A DNA stretch of 64,000 nucleotides from Syngnathus acus (GCF_901709675.1 NC_051100.1:13560286-13624285); one strand, 5' to 3'; positions 30,592 through 58,023 are shown, counted from the stretch's first letter. Notes: generated by a model not told the origin, from the sequence alone. Numbers and translations: made by a program.

Positions 30592-30597
30592 AATAAA
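30592..30597 (+). terminator. Polyadenylation signal AATAAA, cyp26c1
   Basis: Canonical hexamer about 475 bases after the cyp26c1 stop codon, and the first strong candidate in sense orientation. It implies a 3' UTR of roughly 0.5 kb containing a short (AC)n run near 30410-30426. Confidence 0.6.
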
Positions 30598-31468
30598 AAT
30601 GAATGGAAGTTTTTACCTTCAACTTGTCTGTCCACGGTGGTTACTTTGTTTCAGTGAACCCTCAGTTCAGAAAGGAAGAATTGCTTGTCAATGCTTGATG
30701 TCTGATGTCTCCTGTCTCACTTGTCAGCTTACTTGTGGTAGTTACTGTCTTAACCGTACTTACGTGACTTCCGTTTAGGCGCACTGACTTTCAAAACAAG
30801 ACAGCAGATTCACGCCCCCACAGTCCCATAGTGTATTTTACATTTGCAAAAGTAATAAAATGTGAATAGAAATTTTGTGTGTTGCAGCAGGGAAACGTCT
30901 GAAACCTCCAGAAAAGCGGCCCTCGAGGACATGGACGGAAGGGGCGGGGCTGTCGAAAGCAGGTGGAGACCAAAACATAACGAGCACACAGGAGGTACAG
31001 AAAATGACCAGATTAGTGATGTGCATTCCAGTTCTTTTAGGTGAACTGAATCTTTAGAATCGGTTCACTCAAAAGATCCGTTCAAATGAATCGTTCAAGG
31101 ACCCCCCCCCACACACACACACACACACACAATGATACGGCTTTTTTTTTTTTTTTATATCCAGTGGAAACAACCCATACACATCAAACAATACAACTAC
31201 CCCACCCCCCCAATTATTTTATATATATAATAATAATTGGCTCGGGGTAATTAACACATTTCTTTCTATAATACAACACTTAAACACTGATCCGTTGGCA
31301 ACAGTCTCTCACCCGGTCGTGAACGGGAAGTTGCGTCACTGACTCGTTCGTGAACGGGAAATTACGTCACTGACTCGAAAGTCCCTCCTCCATCTAACGC
31401 TCGCTGGCGCTGCTGATGGTCGTTCGCGAAGATTCACGAGTGAGTGACAGACAGCATTGCCTCTAGGC
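30598..31468. other. Intergenic stretch with start of a GTTCACTC-type repeat
   Basis: From about 31018 (AGTGATGTGCATTCCAGTTC) a repeat rich in GTTCGTGAACGGGAA-like motifs begins. It is interrupted by the hAT element at 31469-32389 and resumes at about 32860-33070 and 33365-33430. (CA)n lies at 31111-31131. Confidence 0.5.
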
Positions 31469-32389
31469 CAGTGGTCCCCAACCACCGGGCCGCGGACCGG
31501 TACCGGTCCGTGGGTCACTTGGTACCGGGCCGCGGAGCCGCACAGGAAAAAAAAGAATTAAATTTTTTTTTTTTTTATTTATTTATTTATTTTCATTGAC
31601 GATCAATTCATTCAGGTTAAGACGCTCGTCCCGGTCACGTGACATGTTTCCCCAGTCGAGCCCGCAAAGCTAGCAAAAATGAGTAAGAATTTATTTTGAA
31701 AAATACAAAAATTTTGGCGAATCTCTCCCAATTACATCTGTCGGTGCATCTGAAAAATAAGGACTCTTGACACAGGGCGCTCGTCTCGGTCACGTGACAT
31801 GTCACCACAGTCAAGCCCGCGAGGCAAGCAAAAATGAGCAAGAAACAGAGAAGTTTGGAAAGCTTCTTCGGAAAGGGAAAAACGTCCAATAAGGACACTG
31901 AAGAAGAAGAGGCTACGACTTCTAAGAAAAGGAAAGCTGCATTTAAAAGAACATTTCTGGAGTCCTACTTAAAATATGGATTTATCGCCACAGGTGACTC
32001 TGACGCGCCAAGTGCACTCCGCATATGTGGCGAAAGGCTAGCTAACGAGGCAATGAAGCCTTCAAACCTGCTTCGGCACATGGAGACCAAGCATCCTGCA
32101 TTTAAAGACAAACCTTAACCACTTCGGGTGTCATTGTCTCCGATTACGCCTAGATGGGAACGGCTCATTTCTGAGAAAAGAGCTCGGTGCTCCCACTAAT
32201 TCAACGTTTTATTTTTATGTGGTTTATATTTGGTTTTATGCCAGTCGTATCATTTTATTTCATCATATTTATATATATAAATATTTAAATAATAAATATA
32301 TAATTATATTTATTTATATAAAGGCCGGTCCGCGAAAATATTTCTGACACGTAACCGGTCCGTGGTGCAAAAAAGGTTGGGGACCACTG
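31469..32389 (+). mobile_element. hAT element with BED-finger frame
   Basis: 921 bp, ends CAGTGGTCCCCAACC and GGTTGGGGACCACTG, exact 8-bp duplication CTCTAGGC (31461-31468, 32390-32397). A relative in the opposite orientation lies at 53140-54006. Confidence 0.93.
31834..32118 (+). CDS. N-terminal BED-type finger fragment of a hAT transposase (94 aa)
   Basis: MSKKQRSLESFFGKGKTS, an acidic stretch, then ESYLKYGFIATGDSDAP and ICGERLANEAMKPSNLLRHM with ETKH: the second Cys and both His of a BED finger. The first Cys is replaced by Arg (ALRICG), so zinc binding is probably lost. The catalytic domain is absent. Confidence 0.6.
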   Translation: MSKKQRSLESFFGKGKTSNKDTEEEEATTSKKRKAAFKRTFLESYLKYGFIATGDSDAPSALRICGERLANEAMKPSNLLRHMETKHPAFKDKP

Positions 32390-32964
32390 CTCTAGGCCAT
32401 TGCACACTTTATGCCGACATTGATGTTTTAATTTTGTATTTGTTGGATTGTAGTTGATGGTGTTATTATATTGAATGTGTTTGTGTTTGAATAAAAGGTT
32501 GAAAAAAAAAAACGTTATGCCGACATTTGTTAATTTTGGGGACACCAACTCATATAACAACGTAAAACACATACATATTGTCATATAAAGCAGTTAACCA
32601 AATGTCTGATTTTTATGTTTTGATTGGCGAATATAGAAACAAGGAATAAAACACCAGACAAATTAAAACATACATGTTTATTAAAATAATAATAATAATA
32701 ATAAAAGTACATCTCAAACCAGCAATCTAATGTGAAACTGCAGTCGCTATATTGAATAACAACATTTAGGCATATATATGCATACACGTTATTTAAAACC
32801 TACTATAAGTAAATCGTAAATCTACATTCTGGCTTACATAATTCACGCCAGGAGACGCAACATATTCACTGACTGATCCGTTGATGCACAGGAAGGCAGT
32901 TCACTCATTGACTCGTTCGCGAACGGGAAAGCCACTGATCCGTTCTCACGGTGAACTGGAAATG

Positions 32965-33003
32965 CGAATCACTCAGTGAGTGATTCACTCACTGAGTGAT
33001 TCG
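32965..33003. repeat. 39-bp perfect inverted repeat
   Basis: Two 19-base arms (CGAATCACTCAGTGAGTGA and its complement) around one T, part of the surrounding GTTCACTC-rich repeat. It would form a cruciform or hairpin. Confidence 0.9.
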
Positions 33004-33159
33004 TTCACTCACAGATTCGTTCGTTGGTGAACGGGAAATGCAATTCACGACTCGTTCGTGAAGGGGAAGTTACGTCATTTTCTTCTTCGTTTTGTTTTAC
33101 GGCGAGGTGGCACCAGCTTCAATGGGCATTACCGACACCTACTGGTTGAAGTTGTATGG

Positions 33160-33345
33160 CGGCTGTGGCTCAGGCAGTAGAGTGGGTCGTTTAGTAACCG
33201 GAGGGTTGGCAGTTCGATCCCAGCTCTGTCACAGTCACATGTCGTTGTGTCCTTGGGCAAGACACTTCACACACCTTGCCTCCAGGTCGCCATTGTAAAT
33301 AAGAAAGTGTTCTCAATTGGCTTACCTGGTAAAACGTTGGGGGAA
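33160..33345 (+). mobile_element. tRNA-derived SINE
   Basis: tRNA-like head GGCTGTGGCTCAGGCAGTAG, a B-box-like GCAGTTCGATCCC near 33209, and the body motif GTGTCCTTGGGCAAGACACT seen in many fish SINEs, ending in a purine-rich tail. Related tails lie at about 51440-51600 and 51750-51840. Confidence 0.7.
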
Positions 33346-33452
33346 AAAAAGAAAAAAGAAAAAAACGAAGTGATTCGTTCACTCTCGTTCACTGAAAAGA
33401 TGCGTTCGTTTTGAACGGATCGTTCACTCACTTGCCAACACTTGACCAGATC

Positions 33453-33620
33453 AACATCCATCCATCCATTATCTGTACCGCTTGTCCCCACGGGTGTCGC
33501 AGGCGTGCCTATCCCAGCAGTCATCGGGCAGTAGGTGGGGGACACCCTGAACTGGTTGATAGCCAATCGCAGGGCACACAGAGACGAACAACCATTCGCA
33601 CTCGCACTCTGCTCCATATA
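33453..33620 (-). mobile_element. SINE 3' part, reverse orientation
   Basis: Begins CATCCATCCATTATC and continues with CGCTTGTCCCCACGGGTG, GCAGTCATCGGGCAGTAGG and a CAGGGCACACAGAGACG stretch. It is the reverse complement of the 3' part of the SINE at 55600-55945. Confidence 0.75.
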
Positions 33621-35149
33621 TGTGATCAAACGCTTAAACGAGGCGATTTGAGGCAACAAAATGTCTCCCAACAATGGTGGGCGACGTATGCAGTCATGCC
33701 AGTAGGGGGCGCAAGTATGCCACGCGAGTTGAGGAATCTTGTCTGTTTTTTGTTGTTGCAAACTTTATGTAGCAGAAACACAGCATACAAACGTTCAAGT
33801 TTTGTTTTGTAGGATGAACATATAAAACAGATCAAGGCACACATTCGAAAAAGCAACACAAAACTTTAGATTCAAAAACAGTTACAATTTGGTTGAAGGA
33901 CACACCAAAGAACAACGAACGCGTACTTTTCTTGTTGGAAACGAGCCAAAACACGGACGTACACAAAAAAAAAAAAAATAGAAGTGGAGATGAATTAGAA
34001 ATCTTGTCTGAGTTTGACTTGGACGTGGACGACGTGAGACTCAAGCCCGCACTGTGTCTGCTGCGTGTCCACGGCGTTCGAAGGCGTAACAACAAAGTCA
34101 CCATTGGTTATTCGGCGTGTTCACGTGACCCTTCTCATGTTGGGACGCCGCTGAGGTCAGACGCCCCACTCCTTTCAAGGAGGCCATGATGCGAAGGTTC
34201 AGCCTGTTGGTCAATCCTCCGATGGTCTGAAGTTGTTTTATCTTCGTTTTTATCACTCACTTAACATTTACAGTCATTTCACCGTGCCGGTGACCTCGTT
34301 GAGGCCGCGCTTGTCGTGAGGCAACCATGAAAATCTCGACTTTACACCCCAGGCCGATTGCACCAAAACGGTGGGTGTGAGAAAGCTCAACATAAGTGAA
34401 AACGAGACGAAGGGTGAATGAGTGAATTTGCGTACGTTTGTTGACCTGAAGTGAACCCTCTTTGCAGCCGGGGACGCACACACGCACACTATGTGAATTG
34501 TACTGCAGTTTGCGTCTCTGTTGGTATTGCACCCGCCTGCGTGTCTCCAAAATCAACAAGTGTCAGGACAACTTGAGCAAAATGGCCTCATCCACCACCA
34601 TTGATTCTGTTTTTATTATCATGCGGGTTGAGAATTCACAAACCGTCCTTTCTCTCTGTATGTATTGAATCGAGAACGTCCTTTGAGTTAACGCGAGTGC
34701 AACGTCGGGACTGTGGTTTCTTAACATTCACAATGGGACACGTAGCAGGTGTGGAAATAATGTCTCACCCGTGCAGCTGAAATATTTTACATGCAGTTAA
34801 TTCCTGTGTGAGGTTTGCATGTTCTCCCAGTGCCTGCGTGGGTTTCCACCAGGCCTTTCACTTTCCTCCCACATGCCAAAACATGCATGCTAGGCCGATT
34901 GAGCACTCCAAAATTACCCGTAGGTTTGATTGTGAGAGTGCGAGTGACAGAAATGGAAAAATGTTACTCGAACAGCTTCCACTACTGCGCTCTCGTCGTT
35001 CGACTTGCGCACTTCTGCTGCACTAGTGTACGCCACTGAGGCAGGAGAGTTGGCCGGCAGCTAGCACTAGCTGTCTTTGGCGCAGGCTATCTGGACGCCA
35101 TCTTGCTCATGGAGCGAGCTGACATGGGACACGCCTCCTCCAAAGCCAG
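33621..35149. other. Intergenic stretch with a SINE fragment
   Basis: 34807-34945 (GTTTGCATGTTCTCCC onward) matches the middle of the SINE at 55600. A DR4-like pair TGACCT-GAAG-TGAACC is at 34442-34457. Otherwise nothing was recognised. Confidence 0.5.
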
Positions 35150-35369
35150 CACCGACCCTCATTGGCCCGCCGGCCCGCCCGCTCCGTCGCGATTGGCCGG
35201 TGCGGGGAGCATTCGACGCTAGAAAGACAGCTGAGCGGAACCGCTCACCACTCAGGCAAGTCACGCCCCAATGAGGAGGACGAAGAAGAACAAGACGAGG
35301 GACGGCAGCCAGGAAATGTTGTAGAAGCAGACTTTTGTTGGAGCGCTGGGATCTGAGCCTTTGTTTTCC
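35150..35369 (+). promoter_or_regulatory. Probable ppp1r3c promoter and 5' UTR
   Basis: GC-rich segment just before the 14-nt first coding exon. Two inverted CCAAT boxes (ATTGG) lie near 35160 and 35190 within GC-rich sequence, without a clear TATA box. The position directly upstream of the proposed ATG is the main support. Confidence 0.4.
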
Positions 35370-36997
35370 ATGAGTGCCGCCAGGTGAGAGCTGCAAAATG
35401 TCCTGCGCCAGTCGTCAGACTCGTCACGTCGCTTCCGCTTTCAGGGCCAAAGTTTGACAGCTGTCCCTCCCCCCTCACTTCTCGGTCTTTAGCAAAGCAA
35501 CTTCTTTCAACTTCATGTCAAGTGAATTGCTGACTTTAGTACAGTGGGCGTGCCAAGCACGCAACGGCTGAACTACAAGTGTTTGTTATCTCGGACTCAG
35601 ATTTGAACACGAGAAGGAATCAAATGAGTAAAAATTCCGTGTTATCTCAAAGTTTGAAAAGTTGTGGAGCATCCAGATGATGACAATCCACGAAGGGGGG
35701 GGGGGTAATGATTTTGCTTATTGAAAACAAAAGAATTTAAAAAAAACACTGGTCGAGGCAGCAGCATTTCGAAGGGCCGCGGTTGACAAATTCATTCAAC
35801 TTTTGTTGGCCTGCTTGACAGATAATTGACACCGATTTGGGTTGTGTTTTTCTTTTCTTACCGCCTGTCAAACAAGATGAAAAAGTAATTTGACATTGAC
35901 TTCAAGATGTCGGAGGATTGAAATGGACAACTTGCACTTGTGCCATTTCTCCTTTTGTCCAAAGCGACGTGACGATCATGAGTCGGTGTGGCGGCTTGGC
36001 TTGTAAGTGCGTTGCTCAGCCAGCACTCTCTTCCTGCAGACTTCTGCCGTCTTTCAGTCCGTCGGCGATGCCCGGCCCAGTCATGCCCATGGATGCGGCC
36101 ATGCGGTTCTACGTGGGCCACTCTTCTCCCCCTCTCAGGGGCTTCCTGAGCTCCTACGAGGCTTCTCTCCACCGAACCAAGAGCCGAGGCCAGCGGGACC
36201 GGGCAGCCACCGCAACCGCCACGCTCAGGCCCTGCCTCAGTAGCCAGCAGCGGATGGCCTCGCACGAGGATAGCTGGAGCAGCAAAGGCCAGAAGAAGAA
36301 GGTGGTGTTCGCTGACTCCAAGGGAATGTCGCTCACCGCCGTGCGCATTTTCTCCAAGAATGAGGAGGAACGCGTCAGCGAGCTGCAGTTCGACATGAGC
36401 GACCTGGAGACCGCCGCCATGGAACTGAAGATCAACTCTGCGTGCAGCCTGGCACTGGACTTTAAGCAGCCCTCAGCAGACTACCTGGACTTCCGGAACC
36501 GTCTGATCCGGAACTCTGTCTGCTTGGAGAACTGCTCGCTGCAGGACCGTTCGCTCACCGGCACAGTCAAGGTGCGCAACGCCGGCTTTGAGAAGTCGGT
36601 GCGCTTGCGGGTGACCTTTGACTCGTGGACCAGCTTTGTGGAGGTGGACTGCACCTTCATGAACAACGTCTACGGCGCCCACGACACCGACACCTTTGCC
36701 TTTGTTCTGGACCTTCCTGCCGACATCCCCCCGCAGAATCGAGTGGAGTTCTGCGTCCGCTTCGAAGTCAGAGATCGGACCTTCTGGGACAATAACGATG
36801 GCAAGAACTACGTCGTCAAGCACGCGGGCTGGACCGGCAGCGTGTCCTCGCTGCCTCCCACCGAGCTCACAAAACCAAGCAGCATCAAGATGCCGGTGCA
36901 GGATCTGGAGCTGTTGGAAAGCCCTCGCATGTGCAGCGGCTTCTTCCCGGGCTGGCAAAGCTGGAACCATGTGGACCCCGCCGTGCCCTACTGGTGA
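35370..36997 (+). CDS. ppp1r3c: Protein phosphatase 1 regulatory subunit 3C (PTG), glycogen-targeting subunit
   Basis: Scaffold that brings PP1 to glycogen and promotes dephosphorylation of glycogen synthase and phosphorylase in the cytoplasm. Two coding exons are proposed: 35370-35383 (ATG plus four codons and AG, donor GTGAGA) and 36040-36997 (acceptor CTTCCTGCAG). Joined they give MSAAR followed by a stretch ending MPMDAAMR, the same plan as the mammalian N-terminus, and 323 aa in total (human about 317). Seen: the PP1-binding RVxF-type motif KVVF (92-95) followed by ADSKG; a CBM21 glycogen-binding domain (about 175-270) with WDNNDGKNY at 254-262; and the C-terminal FFPGWQSW (306-313). The main exon could be read further upstream to an ATG at 35918, but that part has no family similarity and lies in the intron. 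Teleosts often have two paralogues; which one this is cannot be told here. Confidence 0.94.
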
Positions 36998-37410
<413 letters not shown>

Positions 37411-40400
37411 GTGCTGGAGTGTTCCGCTCTCCATCCTTGGCCCATTCTCAAAACGGCAACGCCACCTTAAAGGGATAGTCAAGGTCAAACTTTGCAAGCG
37501 GAGCTGCCATCGGTCGTGACCTGAGAGCCGAGTGACCACAACGTCATTTTCCGTCGACAGCAAGCAACAAATTGATTCCCCGCGGCCGGATTTAGTCACA
37601 CTAGTCAGACTGCCGTGTCCCGGCAAAGAACAGACTATTGTCAAGGAAATTTGGAGGTGGACTTTTCCTTTCAAGACATGAACGAGAGACCGGGCGGCCA
37701 GGGATCAAGTCAGACTGCGCACATTGTGAACAAGACCAAGGTGAGAAACTTAACTGAGTTTTGCCGTTGGGTGTAGGCGCAAGGCAGCCACACGACCACT
37801 CGCTCGCTTTGAAAGAAAAGCTGGCAGCTCCATTTTGGACACATCATCCAGACTGAGAAAAACCTCCAGCGGGATCAGCGCTTCCTGCTACATTTCTGAC
37901 GACTCATGGCCGCAATAATACACGCAAGGGCTCAAAAAACTTGCGTGGCTTGTTATATCGCAGACATGTCAGATGCACAATAGGGTCACATGCGTGCGCA
38001 CGCATCCACCCACACAAACACACACATGCGCGCACGCGCACACACACACAAGTCCAATGCTCAAAAACAAGCAGGTCTGGTGTTGCATGCAAACACGCGT
38101 GTATGTGTGTGAGAATTGTCAAAGGTCTGTCGAAACAGGGAACATGTCAAAACCATTTCTCCACCCTGATGTCGCACAAACGCGCAAAGGGCACTTGAGG
38201 ACATGCGTGGAGAAAAAGATGATTGACACATCCAACGCACACGAGCGTGTTGTGAGCATGAGTGCCTGTGTTTGTGTACAAGTGCATGTGCAAGTTCCAG
38301 GGGGGTGTTGCAGGTTAAAGGGGTGGGTAAAAAAAGCCCGATCAGCCTGGCTGGCGCATACATACGACTCCATTTGATAATCGGCACCTCTGCCAGACGG
38401 GATGCGCCGCCACACCAAATTGTTCGTGACTCACAGGAAATGACTACCTTCAAGTTGGGATGTGTGCAGACGTGCGACTCAAGTTGGCTCAAGATGGTTT
38501 AGGGCAACCGTGTGGCGTCGCAGCCATGAGGAGGAATGCGTGGACCCATGCACGACCGCCATCATGGCCAGGTTTTCAGTTGGGCAAGTTTGTTTTCAAA
38601 CAGGCTGAGGACAAACAAAAGGAGGACTTTGCATGAAGGCCCTGGAATGGGGCCCTGGGATGGAGGCTTCTTAATGGAGGCTAAGTAAAACAATGTTAAC
38701 TCAGCCCACCAATAGGAACTGAGCACATTGGCCCCGCCCACCCCAACCAAAAACAGATCAGTGAACAAAAAAGGTAAGCACGAGGTCGTCGTGCGTGTCG
38801 GGGCGCGGCCCGTACTATCAAAGAAGATAAGAGTGTCGTGCCAGGCCTCTGAGTTATTCAATGACTAAGCTGGCCATGACCTACTTTGAATGCGCGCGAC
38901 ACGGCGTGGGGGGCTGGGGTGGGGGGGCGCTGAAATACAAAGAAGAAGAATCTGAGATTCCACCCAACAACTCAGTCGTCGTGTGAATAGTGTGAGCTGT
39001 GCCGGCTTACCACTTTGACCTTGGCCCAGCGTAACCTCATTGTACGTCGCCCAAATTGCTGGAGTGGTGCTGCACCGACTCAACGCTCTTTGGAAAGGCT
39101 CTTTCCCTCGTCAAACACTTTTCCACTTGCGAGCGCTTCACACCAAATTCATACCAAATTCTTGATATGTTCCTGATATGAAAAACGTGACAGTCACTTC
39201 ACTTGCGGCCCGGAGAAAAACTTAGCGAGCGCATCTGCACACTTGCACTATATGTAGTATATCACCAAAGCCTGTTCTGGAAGCGATGCCATTATTCAAG
39301 TCTGCATCCACACGCGGCCCACTCAGGTGCCCTCAGGTGCTTAGATTCTTGCCTTGATCGTGGCAAGTTCCCCAAAGGGGGTAAGGTCGAAACAAGTTGC
39401 GCTTATGACAGACGGCATGAACCACATTCAGGTTGTGAACATGGTACAAACATGAAGAAGACTCGTGCGGGCGAGAGGAAGCTTCACGCAAGACCTTTAA
39501 TGTCAAACTTTCACATCAACGACAACTACACCAGCACACAAAAAGCAATGGCACGCTAGTCTCAACGCAACCACCATATCCTCTTTGCTGACAACAAACA
39601 AAAAAACAAAAAATCTTTGAGTTGCCAGCTTGCAGTCCCCAACTCAAGTTGGAGGTGTCAACTTGGGCTGAACGAGACAAAGGAGCTTTGAAAGCTTGTC
39701 TTTAGGGGGGGGAGTTCTGTTTGCTTTCTGACCCACATTAGCCGTCTTGGCTCTGGGCCACTTTGGTAACTTGTGCCCATTACTGTGGAAACCAGGGCAG
39801 CAATTTGAAGCCACTGATTGCTGACCCTTTCCTCCTTGAGCTAATGCTAAAGCTAACACATGGCAGTGTTGTAGCTGTTGCTCAAACACCTGTCAATCAA
39901 AAGGCTATGAATGCTGCAGCTTTTTCCTCTTCTACACACCACTATGTCAGACATCGACAAACAGTCTTCAAGTTCTTGCGGTCAGGCTCTTAATAGTCGT
40001 CTCCAGGTTGGAGTCATCGGCTTCTAGGCGTCCAGTTTCGGCACTGGTAGTCAGGGTAGAAGTGTACCGTCTTGTCAGCTGCTATTTTTCAGGAACTGGT
40101 TGTGTTTAAGTCATCGGTTTCTCGTCATCAGTTAGCAGTTGTCACCTTCTTGTCGCTAGCTGCCGGTCGTCTCGTTCCCGCGGTCGGGTTGTAATCAAAC
40201 ATTTTGGAGACTTCTTGTTGCCAAGTTGTCGGCTTATTTTTGCGTCAGTGACACTTCCTGCTCTGTCTATTGCTAAGCTAAGGCTAAAACTAGCACAGCC
40301 ATCAAAAAACATCTGCTGCAGCGGTGTCGAAACATGCCACAATGTCAAACATCTGAAATAAAACATTTCACAAAATAGCTGCTAACTTGCTCAGCATGTC

Positions 40401-40583
40401 TCAAAGTTCTACCTGCATCTTCTGACTCGCCGCTGCTCCTTGAGGAACACAGCGGTACTGCGACACGCTAGCTTGTTCGGGTGCTTGAGTATGATCTTGT
40501 TCAGAAAAAGCAAAATAGTCTGTTGAACTACAAGTGCGCTTGGAGAGGCTAAAGTGGCGAGTGCCCAAGCAGAGGCGTCAGGA
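37411..40583. other. Region between the convergent genes ppp1r3c and hectd2
   Basis: Presumably includes the hectd2 3' UTR next to 40584, but no clear minus-strand AATAAA was found there. AC/GC-rich simple sequence at 37990-38050. No other feature was recognised. Confidence 0.45.
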
Positions 40584-55062
<14,479 letters not shown>

Positions 55063-55445
55063 CTTCCGTTAGGTGTCGCTTTGCGGGCATTAGCGGCCAA
55101 AAGTCGGCAAATGTCTTCCCAAAGTGACACAAGCGCTCATTGTCGTCTTCTCGACGCCGCCGCCACTTTGTCGCAGTAGCCGCGCACGCGCCACCGACAC
55201 GTGCGCGCGCACAGACAATCCGGGAGCTTCTTCATGTCAACACAGGGGAAAAAAGGGAAATTAACAAAACGCGAGTCAAAGTAAAGAAAACTCCCAACAG
55301 GGCACACGAACGAGTCTTTGTTAGTCAAACGCAATCCAACAAGTCGCCAGCAGACACCCGTGGCGTGCCGCCGCCATGTTGGAGGAGGGGGAGGAGCCTA
55401 AAGTTGGATCGGGGGAGGACACGTTAGGGTGGGTGCAAAGCGAGG
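55063..55445 (-). promoter_or_regulatory. Putative hectd2 promoter with YY1-type motif
   Basis: CpG-rich sequence upstream of the first coding exon. On the minus strand at 55370-55380 it carries AACATGGCGGC, the YY1 motif often found at or just after start sites of TATA-less vertebrate genes. The ATG in that motif would open an 18-codon upstream reading frame if it is transcribed. Confidence 0.45.
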
Positions 55446-55599
55446 TCCGGGCAAGATTGCAGAACGCAGAAGGGTATCACTCCTCCACAGCCTGCTAAAT
55501 CATACTCCGCCCCTGCTCACACTCCGCCCCTATGCCTTCTGAGTAGGCGGATGTGGTCCGGTCTTCTACGTATTTTAAATATTATTTTCTAAAAAGGTA

Positions 55600-55950
55600 T
55601 GTTGTCGGTGGCGCACTGGGTAGCACGTCCGCCTCACTGCGGGTTCGATTCCACCTCCGGTCCTCCCTGTGTGGAGTTTGCATGTTCTCCCTATGTCCGC
55701 GTGGGTTTTCTCCGGGCACTCTGGTTTCCTCCCACATCCCAAAAACATGCTTGGTATCCCAATTGAGCACACCAAATTGCCCCTAGGTGTGAGTGCAAGT
55801 GCGGATGGTTGTTCGTCTCTGTGTGCCCTGCGATTGGCTGGCTACGAGTTCCCCGCTAACTGCCCGATGACGGCTGGGATAGGCCCGAGCGCGCCCGCGA
55901 CCCACGTGGGGACAGAGCGGTACGTAAAATGGATGGGTGGATGGTATGTT
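55600..55950 (+). mobile_element. tRNA-derived SINE, nearly full length
   Basis: tRNA-like head GGTGGCGCACTGGGTAGCAC with a perfect B box GGTTCGATTCC at 55642-55652, the body GTTTGCATGTTCTCCC and TTTCCTCCCACATCCCAAAA, and the tail ATGGATGGGTGGATGG. Fragments lie at 2189, 33453 and 34807. Sequences on either side (CCCTATGCCTTCTGA near 55530 and 56036) are duplicated. Confidence 0.85.
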
Positions 55951-56052
55951 GTTTTAAAGCATCATAGTAAATAATTTAGTTAGGCGTTAATAAAAAAAAA
56001 ATTGTGCCTCCCAGAGCCTGCTAAGTAACGACGCCCCTATGCCTTCTGATTA

Positions 56053-57265
56053 CCGTTTTTCCATGTATAATGCGCCCCCATGTATAGTACGCACCCTAAA
56101 AATGGCATGTCGATGCTGGAAAAAAGCCTGAACTCATGTATAATACGCACCCAAATTTTGACTCCTACTTAAGTCCGTAAACGTAAAATTATTCCAGAAA
56201 AAAGATCATCTTTGGGAACAACCGGATGTTATTCTGCCGGTCAGTATCACTGCTCATGCAGTAGCAAACTCGATAGCGAAGAAATATGTGAGACTCTCAA
56301 CGGGATCACCAATATTTGAGTGATGTTCCAGTTATTTATCACAATTATTTATTATTATATATATATATATATAATAATAATATATATATAATATATATAA
56401 TAATTATTTCTTTATTATTCACAATTGTCATGGTGATCTTTCTGGTGATTTCTTAACTAGGCTGGATGTATTTTATTTGTTGCCGTTGATTTCTCCGACT
56501 GCCCATAAAGGCACCACCGCAATCAGTTAGGTTAAAATGAAAAGAGAGGAAAGTGACGTGCGGACATGTGAAAAAGGCGGCTCTGTATGGGAGAGAAGTT
56601 GAAGAGGAATAAAAACACCCTTGGAAACCAAAACTTGCCCCTCGTCGTGACTTGGAGCCGCAACAAATGTTTCGGATTTGTGTAGGGTACATTGTGACAG
56701 CAAACGAGCAGGTGATCGAGCAAGCGTCTGATACGAGAGCATTGTGTTCGTATGGAGCGTGTTTGAAGTGAACAGCAGAGAAGAAAGGAACAAGGCAAAG
56801 TGTTGTGAAATAAAATATTACCTGTAATACGCATTTTGTTATTTGCTGATTGAAACTGCTAATTAAACTGTGAATTGAAACTAATAGGAAGAAAACTGAA
56901 CTCTCGCTCTTTATATAGCTGACGTGTCTTGCGCATCCGTTCTGCGCATACTGTAATGGCGGCCTCCATATGATATCCGGTCTGCGATGGAGATTAAAAA
57001 ACAAACAAAATTTGACAATAACACACCATCAAGGATTGCACCATCGCATCAAACGATGTGTCGTCAATTATGAATTTTACTGACTGTGTTGGGCAGGATG
57101 GCTGAATGCGATGCGCGATTGACAACAAACAAGAAGAAAGGTGATTTCAAGTTTTATTTCGAGGGAGATTTTCTTCAAAAATTGTTGTACCCATGTATAA
57201 TACGCACCCAAGATTTTAGGACAATAAATTAGTTAAATTTTGCGCATTATACATGGAAAAAACGG
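56053..57265. mobile_element. TA-target MITE with CCGTTTTTCCATG ends, first copy
   Basis: 1213 bp, TA on both sides (56051-56052, 57266-57267), GCGCATTATA-type motifs inside both ends and an AT-rich centre. The neighbouring duplicate CTTCTGAGTAGGCGG near 55538 looks like its empty site, against CTTCTGATTA ... TAGGCGG. No transposase. Confidence 0.88.
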
Positions 57266-57267
57266 TA

Positions 57268-57815
57268 GGCGGAGTGTGGTCCGGTGTGTGTCCAGATTTG
57301 GTTCTCCCGCGAGGATTTGTTTCCCCTGCTGCGGGAGCGCGCACGCCCTGTTTGGAAAGCGAAAAACCGATGCCGTACGGCGTCAGCACCATGTTGTTTT
57401 CAATAAAAACATGAAGGACACACGTTTACGTCAGTCAATTTTAATTTTTAGAAAGGATTTATTTCATTTTATTTCTTTAAGTTCATTCGCGTTCTGCCGT
57501 TGAAGCCAGGTGCGTTCAAAGACCAATCGTACAGACGGAACACTCATTCACTTCACCAAAAAGCAACGATGTAATTACGTGAGCTCTTTGCATATTCTTT
57601 ATTTTCTGTAATGCAATTAAAAAAACAAAAAAACTTCTAATTATATCAAATGTATGTGGCCCGCGCGCGTGCGTCGCGTGTGGGGAAGGCCCGGTCGTCA
57701 CACCGGCGTCGGCCCCCCGCCCACCGTCGCGCGACGTCACCGTCCGCCCCTACTCCCCCCCTGCGCCCGCTCGACTAGCGCCGGACTCTCCCTCGCGGTC
57801 TTGAATTTATATAAT
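57268..57815. other. Gene-free stretch with a Tc1 end fragment
   Basis: 57590-57634 (TTCTTTATTTTCTGTAATGC) matches part of the long inverted repeat of the Tc1 element at 61743, a small isolated piece. GC-rich sequence follows at 57655-57790. Confidence 0.5.
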
Positions 57816-58023
57816 TATACCTACACACCAAATCAATAAAGAAGACATAACTAGACATTTTTGATAGGTGGTAATGACAAAGGTTTTTATAACTTTATGA
57901 TCTGATATATATTTCTGAGCACTTTGAAATAACAAATGTTTTTTGATATATTGCCTGAATAGCTTAATGACCCTTAAGAAACTGTTTAATGCATGCCTGA
58001 TGATTTTCTAAATCACGGACACT

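Noticed and set aside
35918-36067. Upstream extension of the ppp1r3c main frame to the ATG at 35918
   Set aside because: No similarity to the family there; a good splice acceptor at 36039 and the 14-nt exon explain the N-terminus better.
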